A stretch of 64,000 bases of DNA from Desulfobulbus oralis (GTDB taxonomy: Bacteria; Desulfobacterota; Desulfobulbia; Desulfobulbales; Desulfobulbaceae). Location: positions 682,001 to 746,000 of the forward strand of contig NZ_CP021255.1 in NCBI RefSeq assembly GCF_002952055.1, given 5' to 3'. The notes beneath the pieces were generated by a model. The model did not search any database. It was not told the origin of the DNA and worked only from the letters and a program-made list of their open reading frames with translations. Position numbers and translations under genes: made by a program. Below are positions 41,751-51,630 of the stretch, one piece after another (positions within the stretch are counted from its first letter, which is position 1; each line of letters starts with the position of its first letter).

Positions 41751-44270
41751 ATGAGTGCAGAAGATCTTTCAGCAGGACAGAACCCCCATCAGAGTGTGGC
41801 CATTGACAAGGAGCTGCAGCGCTCCTACCTCGATTATGCCATGTCGGTCATCATTGGCCGGGCGCTGCCGGATGTGCGGGATGGACTGAAGCCTGTCCAT
41901 AGGCGTGCGCTGTTCGCCATGCGCGAGCTGGGCAATACCTATAACCGGCCTTACATCAAATCGGCTCGTATTGTGGGAGACGTTATCGGCAAGTACCATC
42001 CGCACGGCGACACCGCGGCCTATGATACGCTGGTGCGACTGGCGCAGGATTTTTCCATGCGCTATCCGCTGGTAGATGGCCAGGGCAACTTTGGCTCCAT
42101 GGATGGCGATCCGCCTGCGGCAATGCGCTATACCGAGGCCCGTATGACCAAACTCGATCAGGAGCTGGTCAGCGACCTGGACAAGGAAACCGTCGATTTC
42201 ATGCCCAATTACGACAATTCCTTGCAGGAACCATCGGTTTTGCCCTCAAAAATACCCAATATCCTGATCAACGGCTCGGAAGGCATTGCCGTTGGCATGG
42301 CCACAAAAATACCGCCCCACAATATTACGGAGACTATCAATGCCCTGATCGCTCTGGTCGATAATCCAGATATAACGATATATGAATTGATGCAGCATAT
42401 TACCGGCCCGGATTTTCCTACCGGTGGTATCGTCTGCGGACGAGCCGGTATCCGTGAAGCCTATGAAACCGGTCGGGGTGTAGTAATTATCCGTTCACGT
42501 ACTCATATTGAGCAGCATGGTAATGATGAATCTATAATTATTACAGAAATACCTTATCAACAGAATAAATCTCTGTTGGTGGAAAAAATTGCGGAGCTGA
42601 TTAAAGAAAAGCGTATTACTTCCATTTCCGAAATTCGGGATGAATCTGACCGCCACGGTGTACGGGTAGTATTGGAGCTGAAGAAAGGAGAACTGCCGGA
42701 AATAGTTCTGAATCAGCTTTATAAGATGACACCATTGCAAAAGAGCTTTGGTATAATCCTTCTCTGTATTGTCGGAAACAAACCAGAAATTCTGAATCTT
42801 AAGGAAGTATTACAGCATTTTCTGGAGCATCGGCGCACGGTCGTCTACCGCCGTACCTGCTATGAATTACGGAAAGCGGAGGAGCGTGCCCATATCCTGG
42901 AAGGACTCCGGATAGCCATCACCAACCTTGATGAAATTGTGGCGCTTATTCGTTCTTCATCAAATCCTGATGAAGCAAAATCCAGACTCATGACCAGATT
43001 TTCCCTGACAGATATTCAGGCACAAACCATCCTCGATATGAAACTGCAAAGGCTAACCAGCCTTGAGCGGGAAAAAATTATCAAGGATTATGAGGAGATT
43101 CTGCAAAAGATCAAATGGTATAAGGAAGTACTGGCAGACGGTAAACTGCTCCTTGAGATAGTTCGGGAAGAATTCGAGAAAATAAAGGAAGATTATGGTG
43201 ACGAACGCCGTACTGAAATCATGGATGAACCGGATGAAATTCTTCCGGAAGACCTGATTGCACCGGAAAAAATGGTCGTCACCGTCTCCCACGGCGGCTA
43301 CATCAAACGTAACCCCCTGAGCCTTTATCGCGCCCAGCACCGCGGCGGCAAGGGGATCAAGGGCATGGGCACCCTGGAGGACGACTTTGTATGCAGTCTC
43401 TATACCGCCTCGTCGCTTGACACCTTCCTCTTTTTCACCAACCGTGGCCGTGTATTCTGGCGCAAGGTCTATGAGCTGCCCCAGGCCAGCAGAGCTGCAC
43501 TTGGCAGGGCTATCGTCAATCTTTTGGAGCTGGGCGAAGGTGAAAAGGTAGCAGCCATTCTGCCGGTTGCCGATCTCGCCAGCATGGACGATTCCCTGAC
43601 CGTACTCACGATTACCAAGAAGGGTCAGGTCAAAAAGACTTCTATCTCCGAATACAAGCGACCGCTCAGAAAAGGCAAGGTGGGACTTACCATCAGGGAA
43701 GAAGATGAAATACTGACTGCGGCTATTACAAGCGGTCACGACGATATTTTGCTGGTTACCAAGAATGGTCAGTCCATCCGCTTTCACGAAGATGATGTAC
43801 GCACCATGGGCCGCATGGCCTCGGGCGTGAAGGGCATCAATCTTATGGCGGATGACGAAGTGGTCGGAGCCGCCATTATCAATAGCGATGCTTCCATTCT
43901 TACGGTCACGGAAAACGGCTACGGCAAGCGAACGGCAGAGTCGGAATATCCGGTGCAGAGCCGTGGTGGCAAGGGTGTTCTGGCCATCAAGACCAGCGAG
44001 CGCAACGGCAAGGTGGTGGGGGTTCTCACCGTGCACGACGAAGATCAGGTCATGATTATCGCCAACTCCGGGCAGATCATCCGTATGCCAATGAATAGCT
44101 TGCGGCTGATCGGCCGCAATACCCAGGGCGTACGTCTGATCAATCTGGCCAAGGATGAGCTGGTAACCGACATGTCCATGCTGGCGCGGGAAGAGGGCGT
44201 GGATGACAGCGAAGAAGAAGGCATGGGCAGCGATAGGTCGGCAGACAGCGACAGCCCGGATGAGGCATGA
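41751..44270 (+). CDS. gyrA: DNA gyrase subunit A
   Basis: From ATG 41751 the protein has 839 residues. The catalytic Tyr sits in [11 protein letters not shown] (about 127-129). The quinolone-determining region reads [13 protein letters not shown], with Thr88 where E. coli has Ser83 and the downstream Asp (D92) retained. The C-terminal half shows repeated beta-pinwheel blades (including GGKGIKGMG, the GyrA box equivalent, near 530) and an acidic tail. A central stretch (about 42.3-43.2 kb) is AT-rich. The stop overlaps gpsA by 4 bp. Confidence 0.98.
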   Translation: MSAEDLSAGQNPHQSVAIDKELQRSYLDYAMSVIIGRALPDVRDGLKPVHRRALFAMRELGNTYNRPYIKSARIVGDVIGKYHPHGDTAAYDTLVRLAQDFSMRYPLVDGQGNFGSMDGDPPAAMRYTEARMTKLDQELVSDLDKETVDFMPNYDNSLQEPSVLPSKIPNILINGSEGIAVGMATKIPPHNITETINALIALVDNPDITIYELMQHITGPDFPTGGIVCGRAGIREAYETGRGVVIIRSRTHIEQHGNDESIIITEIPYQQNKSLLVEKIAELIKEKRITSISEIRDESDRHGVRVVLELKKGELPEIVLNQLYKMTPLQKSFGIILLCIVGNKPEILNLKEVLQHFLEHRRTVVYRRTCYELRKAEERAHILEGLRIAITNLDEIVALIRSSSNPDEAKSRLMTRFSLTDIQAQTILDMKLQRLTSLEREKIIKDYEEILQKIKWYKEVLADGKLLLEIVREEFEKIKEDYGDERRTEIMDEPDEILPEDLIAPEKMVVTVSHGGYIKRNPLSLYRAQHRGGKGIKGMGTLEDDFVCSLYTASSLDTFLFFTNRGRVFWRKVYELPQASRAALGRAIVNLLELGEGEKVAAILPVADLASMDDSLTVLTITKKGQVKKTSISEYKRPLRKGKVGLTIREEDEILTAAITSGHDDILLVTKNGQSIRFHEDDVRTMGRMASGVKGINLMADDEVVGAAIINSDASILTVTENGYGKRTAESEYPVQSRGGKGVLAIKTSERNGKVVGVLTVHDEDQVMIIANSGQIIRMPMNSLRLIGRNTQGVRLINLAKDELVTDMSMLAREEGVDDSEEEGMGSDRSADSDSPDEA

Positions 44271-45280
44271 TGCAGAAAGTAGCGGTCATAGGTGCCGGAA
44301 GCTGGGGTACGGCCCTGGCAATGCTTTTGGCGGGCCGGCATGAAGTGTGGCTCTGGGGTCGGGACGCAGCCGAAATGGCTGCCATGCAGCGCTCCAGGGC
44401 AAATACACGCTATCTGCCAGGCCATCCTTTTCCGGAAAGCCTGATCGCCACGGGCGATCTGGAATCTGCCTTGACAGGGGCAGCCTGTGTGCTCATGGTT
44501 GTTCCGTCCCACGGTTTCAGGCAGGTCTTTCGGCAGGCTGTGCCATTGTTGCCCGGAAACATTCCGATGGTCTCGGCGGTCAAGGGTATAGAATTCCCCA
44601 GCATCCGCACCATGACCCAGATTATGCAGGAGGAAAGTGCTGGCAGGCCGCTTGCCCTCTGTGTGCTCAGTGGCCCAAGCTTTGCCGAAGAGGTGGCCTG
44701 TGGCCTCCCCACCGCCGTGACCGTGGCCTGTGCAGACAAAGTACAGGCTGCCCGCGTGCAGGAACTGTTCTCTACCCGCTTCTTCAGGGTGTATTCTTCA
44801 CAGGATGTTTTGGGACTTGAGATCAGTGGGGCCATGAAAAACGTGATTGCCATTGCCTCGGGTATTTCCGATGGTCTGGGCTACGGCCTGAATACCCGGG
44901 CCGCTCTCATTACCAGAGGTCTTGCCGAAATCATCCGGCTGGGCACGGCCCTGGGAGCGGACAGTCGTACCTTTTCCGGACTTTCCGGTCTGGGGGATCT
45001 GGTTCTGACCTGTACCGGCAATTTGAGTCGCAACCGCAGCGTCGGTCTGAAACTGGGCGCAGGCAAGACGCTCAGGCAGGTGCTTGCAGAAATGACCATG
45101 GTGGCGGAAGGCGTCAGAACGACAGAGTCCTGTTTTCAGCTCGCCAAAGCCAGGGCTGTGGAAATGCCGATTCTGGAGCAGGTGTACGCCGTGCTGTACG
45201 AGGGCAAAAGCTGCAGAGAGGCGGTGACCCAGTTGTTTCAGAGGACCCTGAAGGAAGAACTGCTGGGGCATGGCAACTGA
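44267..45280 (+). CDS. gpsA: NAD(P)-dependent glycerol-3-phosphate dehydrogenase
   Basis: This 337-residue enzyme has the Rossmann motif [12 protein letters not shown] (5-16), [10 protein letters not shown] (about 139-148), the catalytic Lys in [12 protein letters not shown] (about 188-199) and [12 protein letters not shown] (about 246-257). It reduces dihydroxyacetone phosphate to sn-glycerol-3-phosphate for phospholipid synthesis, the reverse direction of the glpABC products at 53-57 kb. The ATG overlaps the gyrA stop. Confidence 0.96.
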   Translation: MMQKVAVIGAGSWGTALAMLLAGRHEVWLWGRDAAEMAAMQRSRANTRYLPGHPFPESLIATGDLESALTGAACVLMVVPSHGFRQVFRQAVPLLPGNIPMVSAVKGIEFPSIRTMTQIMQEESAGRPLALCVLSGPSFAEEVACGLPTAVTVACADKVQAARVQELFSTRFFRVYSSQDVLGLEISGAMKNVIAIASGISDGLGYGLNTRAALITRGLAEIIRLGTALGADSRTFSGLSGLGDLVLTCTGNLSRNRSVGLKLGAGKTLRQVLAEMTMVAEGVRTTESCFQLAKARAVEMPILEQVYAVLYEGKSCREAVTQLFQRTLKEELLGHGN

Positions 45281-45601
45281 ATGGTAGGCCTCACCAATGT
45301 TTGGACTACCAGACTCCAGCCGAGCTCTTTCACCTCGCCCTCACCGGTGCACCTGAGGGCTTGAATGCATTGTGGCACTTGCCAGGCTGCCAGGTGCCCC
45401 GCCTCCAGGACAGGCTCCTGTCGACCACACCTGACTTCTTAAACAGGAGCGCCATGCCAATGGCCCCCGGCCCGGCAGCCATGGAGCAGCTTGCTTGCCG
45501 CCCGCATCAGCGCTGCCATAGCGGCTGTGCCGGTGCTGTACCTCATGCTGAAGCGGCTGAGGTACAGCAGGAGACCCGGGCCGCGATTACACAGGAGGAC
45601 C
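45281..45601. other. Intergenic region with inverted repeat, no recognised gene
   Basis: No convincing protein was found in about 320 bp between gpsA and the export operon, although several GC-rich frames are open. A perfect 11-bp inverted repeat (GCTGTACCTCA at 45535-45545 and TGAGGTACAGC at 45558-45568, 12-nt loop) lies 34 bp before the HlyD-like start. It could be an operator or leader hairpin. Confidence 0.5.
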
Positions 45602-46591
45602 ATGATGCCCGGCAAAAGCGAAGACAAGCCGTACCGCCGCCTGCTGCTCGTGATGGCGGTCTTGCCCCTGCTCCTGCCTGTTGCCGCCTGCCGGCAGGAG
45701 GCAAACAGCGGCTTTCAGGGTTACGTGGAGGGCGAATACCTGTATCTGGCCCCGGCCCGGGCTGGACGACTGGATGCGCTGCTGGTGCACAGGGGCGAGC
45801 GGGTGAGCGCGGGCGCCCGGCTTTTTCAGCTCGAGGTGGAAGACGAGGTGCGGACACTGGAAGCGAAGGAGGCTGCGCTGGCCCAGGCCAAAGCCGTGCT
45901 GGCCGATATGCAAACCGGCCAGAGAGCCGCGGAGCTGGCAGTGGCTCAGGCCCGCCTGGCCCAGGCCCAAACCGAGGCCGGGCGGACAGCGGCGCTCCTG
46001 CAGCGCCTGCACAGGCTTGCCAAAAACGGCGGCGTGTCCCAGCGCGACCTGGACGACAGCAGAGCCGCAGCCCACGGTGCCGCTGAACGGGTGCAGGAAT
46101 TGGAACAGCAGCTTGCGGTCGCCACGCTGCCGGAGCGGCCGCACAGGATCGCGGCGCAGGAAGCGGCGGTCGCGGCGGCAGAGGCAGAGGTGGCGCAGGC
46201 CAGATGGGAGCTGGCCCGGAAAGGCGGTCAGGCCCCGGCTGCCGGGCTGGTGGTGGACACGCTGTTCCGCAAGGGCGAATGGGTTTCGGCAGGCAGTCCG
46301 GTGGTGCAGCTTTTGCCGCCCGAGGCTGTCAAGTTCCGCTTTTTCGTGCCAGAGACGCGGTTGGGCAGCCTGCGGCTGGGTACAGCGCTGCACTGCCTGG
46401 TGGACGGCAGGCCGGAGCCGGTGGCCGCTCAGATCGTATGGATCGCGCCGGAAGCCGAATATACGCCGCCGGTGATCTACAGTAACGAAACCCGGAGCAA
46501 GCTGGTCTTCATGGTGGAGGCCAGGCCAGCTGAGCCGGCACTTGCCGGCCGGCTGCACCCGGGCCAGCCCGTGCAGGTGCTGCTGCAATAG
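45602..46591 (+). CDS. HlyD/YbhG-type membrane fusion lipoprotein
   Basis: AGGAGG precedes ATG 45602; the protein has 329 residues. The signal peptide ends in the lipobox PVAAC (Cys30), so it is probably a lipoprotein. Residues 40-80 form the first lipoyl half (AGRLDALLVHRGERVSAG) and about 85-205 a long Ala/Gln-rich coiled coil. The second lipoyl half follows (VVDTLFRKGEWVSAGSPV), then a beta-barrel. It bridges an inner-membrane ABC transporter and an outer partner for export. It is followed by the ATPase and permease genes. Tripartite YbhFSR-like pumps have the same layout. Confidence 0.87.
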   Translation: MMPGKSEDKPYRRLLLVMAVLPLLLPVAACRQEANSGFQGYVEGEYLYLAPARAGRLDALLVHRGERVSAGARLFQLEVEDEVRTLEAKEAALAQAKAVLADMQTGQRAAELAVAQARLAQAQTEAGRTAALLQRLHRLAKNGGVSQRDLDDSRAAAHGAAERVQELEQQLAVATLPERPHRIAAQEAAVAAAEAEVAQARWELARKGGQAPAAGLVVDTLFRKGEWVSAGSPVVQLLPPEAVKFRFFVPETRLGSLRLGTALHCLVDGRPEPVAAQIVWIAPEAEYTPPVIYSNETRSKLVFMVEARPAEPALAGRLHPGQPVQVLLQ

Positions 46592-46644
46592 AGGGGCATT
46601 GCCCCGCAGAGCAATCCCGTCAAACGCCCACCGCTCACAAGCCC

Positions 46645-47589
46645 ATGCCTGAAACCAACCAAGATGCGGCTGCCATTGACGTGCATGATCTGAGCAAGCG
46701 CTTCGGCAGAAAGCTGGTGGTGGACCGGGTCTCGCTCAGGGTGGAGCACGGCGAAATCTATGGCTTCCTTGGCCCGAACGGGAGCGGCAAGACCACGTGC
46801 ATCCGCCTGATGTGCGGCCTTCTGACCCCGGATTCCGGCAGTGGCACCTGTCTGGGCTTTGACATTCTGAGGGAAAGCGCCGCCATCAAACGCCGGGTCG
46901 GCTACATGACCCAGAAATTCTCCTTTTGGGACGACTTGAGCATCCGCCAGAATCTGCATTTTGTGGCCCGGCTCTTCGAGATGAAAGAACGCCGGGCCGC
47001 GGTGGCGGCGACCATGGAAAAGATGGGGCTTGGCAGCCGGGCCGAGCAGTTGGCCGGATCGCTGTCCGGCGGCTGGAAGCAGCGGCTCGCCCTTGCGGCC
47101 TGCATGCTGCACCAGCCGGAACTGCTGCTTCTGGACGAACCCACCGCAGGCGTTGACCCCATGGCGCGCCGGGATTTCTGGGACGAGCTGCACCGGCTGG
47201 CGGCCAGCGGCATTTCGATCCTGGTCAGCACGCACTACATGGACGGGGCCGAACGCTGCCACAAGCTGGCCTGTATTGCCTCTGGCCAACTGCTGGCCAC
47301 CGGCACGGCCCAGGAGATTGTGGCCGCGCAGGGGCTGGCGACCCTGGCCGTGACCGGGTCGGGTCTGAACGCCCTGGCGGAACGTCTGAAGACGCTGCCC
47401 GCTATCGAGCAGACCGTGATGTTCGGCGCGGCCCTGCACGTAAGCGGCAGGGACGAGCACGCGCTGCTGGCCACGCTGCGGCAGACCGCCTGGCCGGGCC
47501 AGGAGATCCGGCCCGTAGAGACCGGCCTGGAAGACGCCTTCATCGCCCTGATGCGCCGGGCCACAGACAACCTTGGAGCCGCCTCATGA
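46645..47589 (+). CDS. ABC transporter ATP-binding protein (YbhF-like)
   Basis: This 314-residue single ATPase has Walker A GPNGSGKTTC (about 41-50), a Q-loop MTQKFSFWDDL, signature LSGGWKQRLALAACM (about 143-157), Walker B LLLLDEPTAGVDP (about 164-176) and an H-loop (STHYMDGAE). The C-terminal 90 residues are the usual accessory domain of ABC-2 exporters. YbhF of E. coli is a double ATPase; here only one copy is present. The stop overlaps the permease start by 4 bp. Confidence 0.92.
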   Translation: MPETNQDAAAIDVHDLSKRFGRKLVVDRVSLRVEHGEIYGFLGPNGSGKTTCIRLMCGLLTPDSGSGTCLGFDILRESAAIKRRVGYMTQKFSFWDDLSIRQNLHFVARLFEMKERRAAVAATMEKMGLGSRAEQLAGSLSGGWKQRLALAACMLHQPELLLLDEPTAGVDPMARRDFWDELHRLAASGISILVSTHYMDGAERCHKLACIASGQLLATGTAQEIVAAQGLATLAVTGSGLNALAERLKTLPAIEQTVMFGAALHVSGRDEHALLATLRQTAWPGQEIRPVETGLEDAFIALMRRATDNLGAAS

Positions 47590-48716
47590 CAGGTTTTTCG
47601 TTCACCCGCTGGTGGGGCGTGGTCATCAAGGAGTGCCTGCAGCTCAGGCGCGACCGGCTGACCTTCGCCTTTATCGTGGGTGTTCCGGTCATGCAACTGC
47701 TGCTCTTTGGCTATGCCATCAACAGCGATCCCAAACACCTGCCGACCGCCCTGATCCTGGGCGAAAACAGCGCCTTTGCCCGCAGCTTCGAAGCTGCCCT
47801 GAAGAACAGCGACTATTTCCGCGTCATCACCCGGCTTGACGAGGCCACGGCCCGGCGGGCCCTGAAGCTTGGTGAAGTGCAGTTTGTAGTCAACATTCCT
47901 GCCGGTTTCAGCCGCCGCCTTTTACGGGGCGAAAGGCCCTCGATTCTGGTCGAGGCCGACGCTGCCGATCCCACCGCCACCAGCGGCGCCCTGGGCACGC
48001 TGCAGGGGCTGGCACTTGCCGTGGCCAGGCGGGAACTCACAGGCCCGCTCGCCCCTCTGCGCGGCCAGGCCCCGGCCTTCTCCGTCATCACCCACCGGCT
48101 GTACAACCCAGAGGGCCTGACCAGGTACAACATCGTGCCGGGTCTCATCGGCGTGATTCTGACGCTCACCACCGTGATGATGACCGGTCTTGCCGTGACC
48201 CGGGAACGGGAGCACGGCACCATGGAAAACCTGCTGGCCTCGCCGCTCAGTCCGCTGGAAATCATGACCGGCAAGATTGCGCCCTATATTCTGATTGCCC
48301 ACATTCAGGTGTTTATCATCCTGGCGCTGGCCAGGCTGCTCTTCCAGGTGCCCTTTCTGGGCAACCCGCTGGCGCTCTACGTGGCCTCGCTCCTCTTTAT
48401 CGCGGGCAACCTCATCGTGGGCGTGGCACTGTCCTCCTTTGCGCGCAACCAGTTGCAGGCCATGCAAATGACCATGTTCTATTTTCTGCCAAACATGATG
48501 CTCTCCGGCTTCATGTTCCCCTTTGCCGGCATGCCCGGCTGGGCGCAGGCCATTGGCAGCCTGCTGCCGCTCACCCACTTCAACCGGGCGGTACGCGGCA
48601 TTCTGCTGAAGGGTAACGGCTGGAGCGAACTCTGGCCGCAGATCTGGCCCGTGGCAGTCTTCTGTGTGGTGGTGATGGGCCTTTCGGCGCGGTTTTTCAA
48701 GAGAACGCTGGATTAA
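47586..48716 (+). CDS. ABC-2 type permease (YbhS/YbhR-like)
   Basis: This 376-residue protein has one N-terminal membrane helix (about 26-46), a large periplasmic domain and five helices from about 177 to the end. The ABC-2 family segments include TREREHGTMENLLASPLSPLEI (split around 200-221), FYFLPNMMLSGFMFPFAGMP and PLTHFNRAVRGI. With the upstream ATPase and HlyD-like lipoprotein it forms an exporter, likely for drugs, lipids or bile-salt-like compounds. Only one permease gene is present, so it may homodimerise. Confidence 0.92.
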   Translation: MTGFSFTRWWGVVIKECLQLRRDRLTFAFIVGVPVMQLLLFGYAINSDPKHLPTALILGENSAFARSFEAALKNSDYFRVITRLDEATARRALKLGEVQFVVNIPAGFSRRLLRGERPSILVEADAADPTATSGALGTLQGLALAVARRELTGPLAPLRGQAPAFSVITHRLYNPEGLTRYNIVPGLIGVILTLTTVMMTGLAVTREREHGTMENLLASPLSPLEIMTGKIAPYILIAHIQVFIILALARLLFQVPFLGNPLALYVASLLFIAGNLIVGVALSSFARNQLQAMQMTMFYFLPNMMLSGFMFPFAGMPGWAQAIGSLLPLTHFNRAVRGILLKGNGWSELWPQIWPVAVFCVVVMGLSARFFKRTLD

Positions 48717-48839
48717 CCGAAACGAAAATCCTTATCAGAGATAAAAAGTCCTGAAGGCACGCGGAGCCCGGCAGCCGGCGGCGCAGAACGGGGCACAGGT
48801 CCGGCCGGAATCCGGATGTCTTTCGGACAGGTCCACCGA

Positions 48840-49319
48840 TCAGAGCGTGATGTCAGCGTATTGGGCATTGCTGGCCCGGAGCAGGTCATCCGGCGCCAGC
48901 TCGATCTGCGAGCCGGGTCGGCCGCCGCTGACCACGATGCGGGGGAGCGCCTGTGCCTTGGCGGAAATTCGGGTGACCAGGGGCTTTTTCATGCCCACTG
49001 CTGTGCAGCCGCCACGGATATAGCCGGTGACCCTGGTCAGATCCGTGATGCGCAGCATGGCCAGCGCCTTCACACCGACGCTTTTTGCGGCTTTTTTCAT
49101 GTCCAGTTCCTCGGCCACCGGCAGCACGAACACATAGTGATTCCGGTCAGCCCCCTCGGTGACCAGCGTTTTGAACACCCTTTCCCGCGGCAGGCCCAGC
49201 AGATCAGCCACCTGCATGCCGTCTTTGAACTCGGCGCACTCGTATTCGTGCTGCCGGTAGGCAATCTTCAGGCGCTCCAAAAGCCGCATGGCATTGGTCT
49301 TGACTTCCTTTTTGGCCAT
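48840..49319 (-). CDS. ybaK: Cys-tRNA(Pro)/Cys-tRNA(Cys) deacylase, YbaK/EbsC type
   Basis: The ATG at 49319 (MAKKEVKTNAMRLL) gives 159 residues, the YbaK family length. It carries KTLVTEGADRNHYVFVLPV with the conserved catalytic-site Lys region, KKAAKSVGVKAL and TGYIRGGCTAVGMKK. It hydrolyses Cys-tRNA(Pro) mischarged by prolyl-tRNA synthetase. A longer frame to 49463 has no similarity. It is convergent with the upstream export operon. Confidence 0.9.
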   Translation of the reverse strand: MAKKEVKTNAMRLLERLKIAYRQHEYECAEFKDGMQVADLLGLPRERVFKTLVTEGADRNHYVFVLPVAEELDMKKAAKSVGVKALAMLRITDLTRVTGYIRGGCTAVGMKKPLVTRISAKAQALPRIVVSGGRPGSQIELAPDDLLRASNAQYADITL

Positions 49320-49437
49320 AGCCTTTCCTCGTTTCAGGTACCGGCAAGCCGGCCGCAACGGAGAGCGGAAACGGCCGTCGCCACAGGTGCAGGCGGCACG
49401 GTGGCCGGTGTGGCCAGCGCATCCGGCCTGCAGAGAG

Positions 49438-50250
49438 CTACACATCCTGCTGGCCGGCTTCACTTGCCGAACCCGGCCAGTCCTTTTCCGCCTCGCCCAG
49501 GTCTTTCAGCACGAGGGTCGGCTGGTACTGTTCTTTGGCCACATCCTCTAAGGTGGCTTCCCCGCTCAAAACCAGGATGGAGTCGATGCCGGCGTTGCGG
49601 GCGAGCTGCATGTCGGTGGTGAGCCGGTCGCCCACCATGAGCATTTCCGCCTTGCGATAGCGGGCCAGCAGCGGGGCCAGCACCTGGGGATCCGGCTTGC
49701 CGAAAATGAACTGGGGTTGCCTGCCGGTGGCGCTTGCAAAGAGGGCAATGAAGCTGCCCACGTCCGGGAGCGGGCCTTCGGGTGAGGGGCAGACCAGGTC
49801 TGGATGCGTGGCCAGAAAGAGCACCTGGGGCTTTTGCAGGAGCAGCGCCGCGCGCGCGATCCTGTGGTAGCTCAGCTCGGTGTCGTAGGCCAGCACCACG
49901 GCCTGGGCGCCTGCCTCGGCAAATTCCAGTTCCGGCATGCACTCGTGCAGATAACCCTGAAACTCCGTGTTGCCGACCGGATACAGGCATCCGATTTTCC
50001 GGGCACGCAGAAAATCCACCAGCGGCCTGACCGGCGAGAGCAACCGGGAGAGCGTGGCCGGAATGCCCATGAGGTTCAGCCGCGCCACATAGCTGCGGGG
50101 CGATTTCGAGGTGTTGTTGCTCAGAAAATAAAAGTCCAGATCCTGCCAGTGCCGCCGGATGAAGGCCACCGCGCCGGCAATCGGCAGATGGCCCAGGTAG
50201 ACGGTGCCGTCCATGTCCAGCACCACGCAGCGTTTTCCGCTCCAGTCCAT
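49438..50250 (-). CDS. HAD-IIA family phosphatase (NagD/PGP-like)
   Basis: The ATG at 50250 (MDWSGKRCVV) gives 270 residues. HAD motifs are VVLDMDGTVYLG (9-20), FLSNNTSKS (about 42-50), Lys in FGKPDPQVLAPLL (about 182-194) and MVGDRLTTDMQLA (about 204-216). The insertion between motifs is the type IIA cap. It dephosphorylates small phosphates such as p-nitrophenyl phosphate, nucleotides or 2-phosphoglycolate. The substrate is open. A possible 694-codon extension upstream is an artefact of GC-rich sequence. Confidence 0.9.
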   Translation of the reverse strand: MDWSGKRCVVLDMDGTVYLGHLPIAGAVAFIRRHWQDLDFYFLSNNTSKSPRSYVARLNLMGIPATLSRLLSPVRPLVDFLRARKIGCLYPVGNTEFQGYLHECMPELEFAEAGAQAVVLAYDTELSYHRIARAALLLQKPQVLFLATHPDLVCPSPEGPLPDVGSFIALFASATGRQPQFIFGKPDPQVLAPLLARYRKAEMLMVGDRLTTDMQLARNAGIDSILVLSGEATLEDVAKEQYQPTLVLKDLGEAEKDWPGSASEAGQQDV

Positions 50251-50346
50251 AGTGCACCCTGTTCCGCAAAATGATGGCTTTTGGCCGCCGCTCTGGTATA
50301 GCTCAGGCGGCACCGTTTCGCCACCCATACCTTCAGGAACCTGTCC

Positions 50347-51555
50347 ATGACCCCGCTTCGTTTTGTGATCCTGTTTCTGCCGCCGCTCTGGCTGATGGCC
50401 CACGTGCTGGGCTGGAGGGGTCTGCGCTGGCCCCTGCGCCTGCTTGCGGCCCTGGCCCTGGTGCTGGTTTCGCAGGCCCATGCCATTGACGGCTGGCTCT
50501 TTCAAAGTATTGCCGGGCCGGACATGCCGGCCTGGCTGCTCATGCCGCAGCTCTGGCTCTACACGGCCATGCTGCTGCTCTTCTGCTGCACGTTCTTTTG
50601 GGACACGCTCTGGCTGCTGCGCCGGCTCTTCAGGCAAGCGGCCGTGCAGACCAGGGCCGACTTTGCGCCCGATCGCCGCCGCATCCTGCGCCGGGGCGGG
50701 GCGCTGGCCCTCTCTCTGGGCGCTTCGGCTGTGGGTATGGCGCAGGGGCTGGCGCTGCCCAAAGTCCGGGAACTGAGCCTGGCCCTGCCCGACCTGCCGC
50801 CGGATTTGGCGGGGCTCCGCATCGCGCATCTGGCCGATCTGCACATCGGCCCCCTGACGAGCAGGGAATGGGTGCGGGAGGTGGCAGCCCTGACCATGCG
50901 GCTCCGGCCCGATCTCGTCTGCCTGAGCGGCGACCTCAGCGATGGCCGGCCGGAATATCGGGCGGCAGATGGCGGCAGCCGGGCCCGGGCCTTCTCCGAG
51001 CTGGCCGCGCTCAGGGCCGAATACGGCGTCTTCGCCTGCACCGGCAATCACGAGTATTACAGCGATTATCCGGGCTGGATGGCGCTCTACGCCCGGAGCG
51101 GCATCCGGGTTCTGCATAACGAAGCCGTGCTGCTGCCGCGGGGTGCGGCCAGGCTGGTGCTTTTGGGGCTCGACGACCGCACTGGCGGCCGTTTCGGCCA
51201 TCCGGTGGCAACAGATGTGCCGGCGCTTTTGGCGGGTCTGCCAGGCCGGGCGGACAATGCCTGCCGCCTGGTCATGGCCCACCGGCCGAACACGGCCATG
51301 CTGAACGCCCAGGCCGGCGCGGATATGCAGCTTTCCGGCCATACCCACGGCGGCCAGTGCCTGGGCATGGACAGGATCGTGGCCCACTACAACCAGGGCC
51401 TGGTGCGCGGCTGGTACAGGGTTGCCGGCATGCCGCTTTACGTGTCGAACGGCGCGGGGCTGTGGTCGGGCTACCCGCTGAGGCTGGGGGTACCGGCGGA
51501 AATCGAGCTGATCACCCTGCAAAGGGGCCAGGCCACGGTGATGCCCGAGCTTTGA
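50347..51555 (+). CDS. Membrane-anchored metallophosphoesterase (YkuE/YaeI-like)
   Basis: This 402-residue protein has four N-terminal hydrophobic segments (about 5-20, 25-45, 62-85 and 115-135). A calcineurin-like domain follows, with LADLHIGPL (about 162-170), LSGDLSDG (about 194-201), GNHEYY (about 234-239) and SGHTHGGQ (about 330-337). The relatives YkuE and LpxG-like enzymes act on lipid-linked substrates at the membrane surface. A possible role in lipid A or undecaprenyl-linked metabolism is inference. It is divergent from the HAD gene. Confidence 0.88.
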   Translation: MTPLRFVILFLPPLWLMAHVLGWRGLRWPLRLLAALALVLVSQAHAIDGWLFQSIAGPDMPAWLLMPQLWLYTAMLLLFCCTFFWDTLWLLRRLFRQAAVQTRADFAPDRRRILRRGGALALSLGASAVGMAQGLALPKVRELSLALPDLPPDLAGLRIAHLADLHIGPLTSREWVREVAALTMRLRPDLVCLSGDLSDGRPEYRAADGGSRARAFSELAALRAEYGVFACTGNHEYYSDYPGWMALYARSGIRVLHNEAVLLPRGAARLVLLGLDDRTGGRFGHPVATDVPALLAGLPGRADNACRLVMAHRPNTAMLNAQAGADMQLSGHTHGGQCLGMDRIVAHYNQGLVRGWYRVAGMPLYVSNGAGLWSGYPLRLGVPAEIELITLQRGQATVMPEL

Positions 51556-51630
51556 GCCCGTGCCGGGACAGGGCGCTTTCCTGTTTCCAGAGCGGCCATG
51601 CGGATACAGAGCGGGCCTTTGCCCGGAGCT

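Noticed and set aside
50251-51522. Minus-strand extension upstream of the HAD-IIA gene
   Set aside because: The HAD motif starts right after ATG 50250, and the extension is antisense to the metallophosphoesterase gene.
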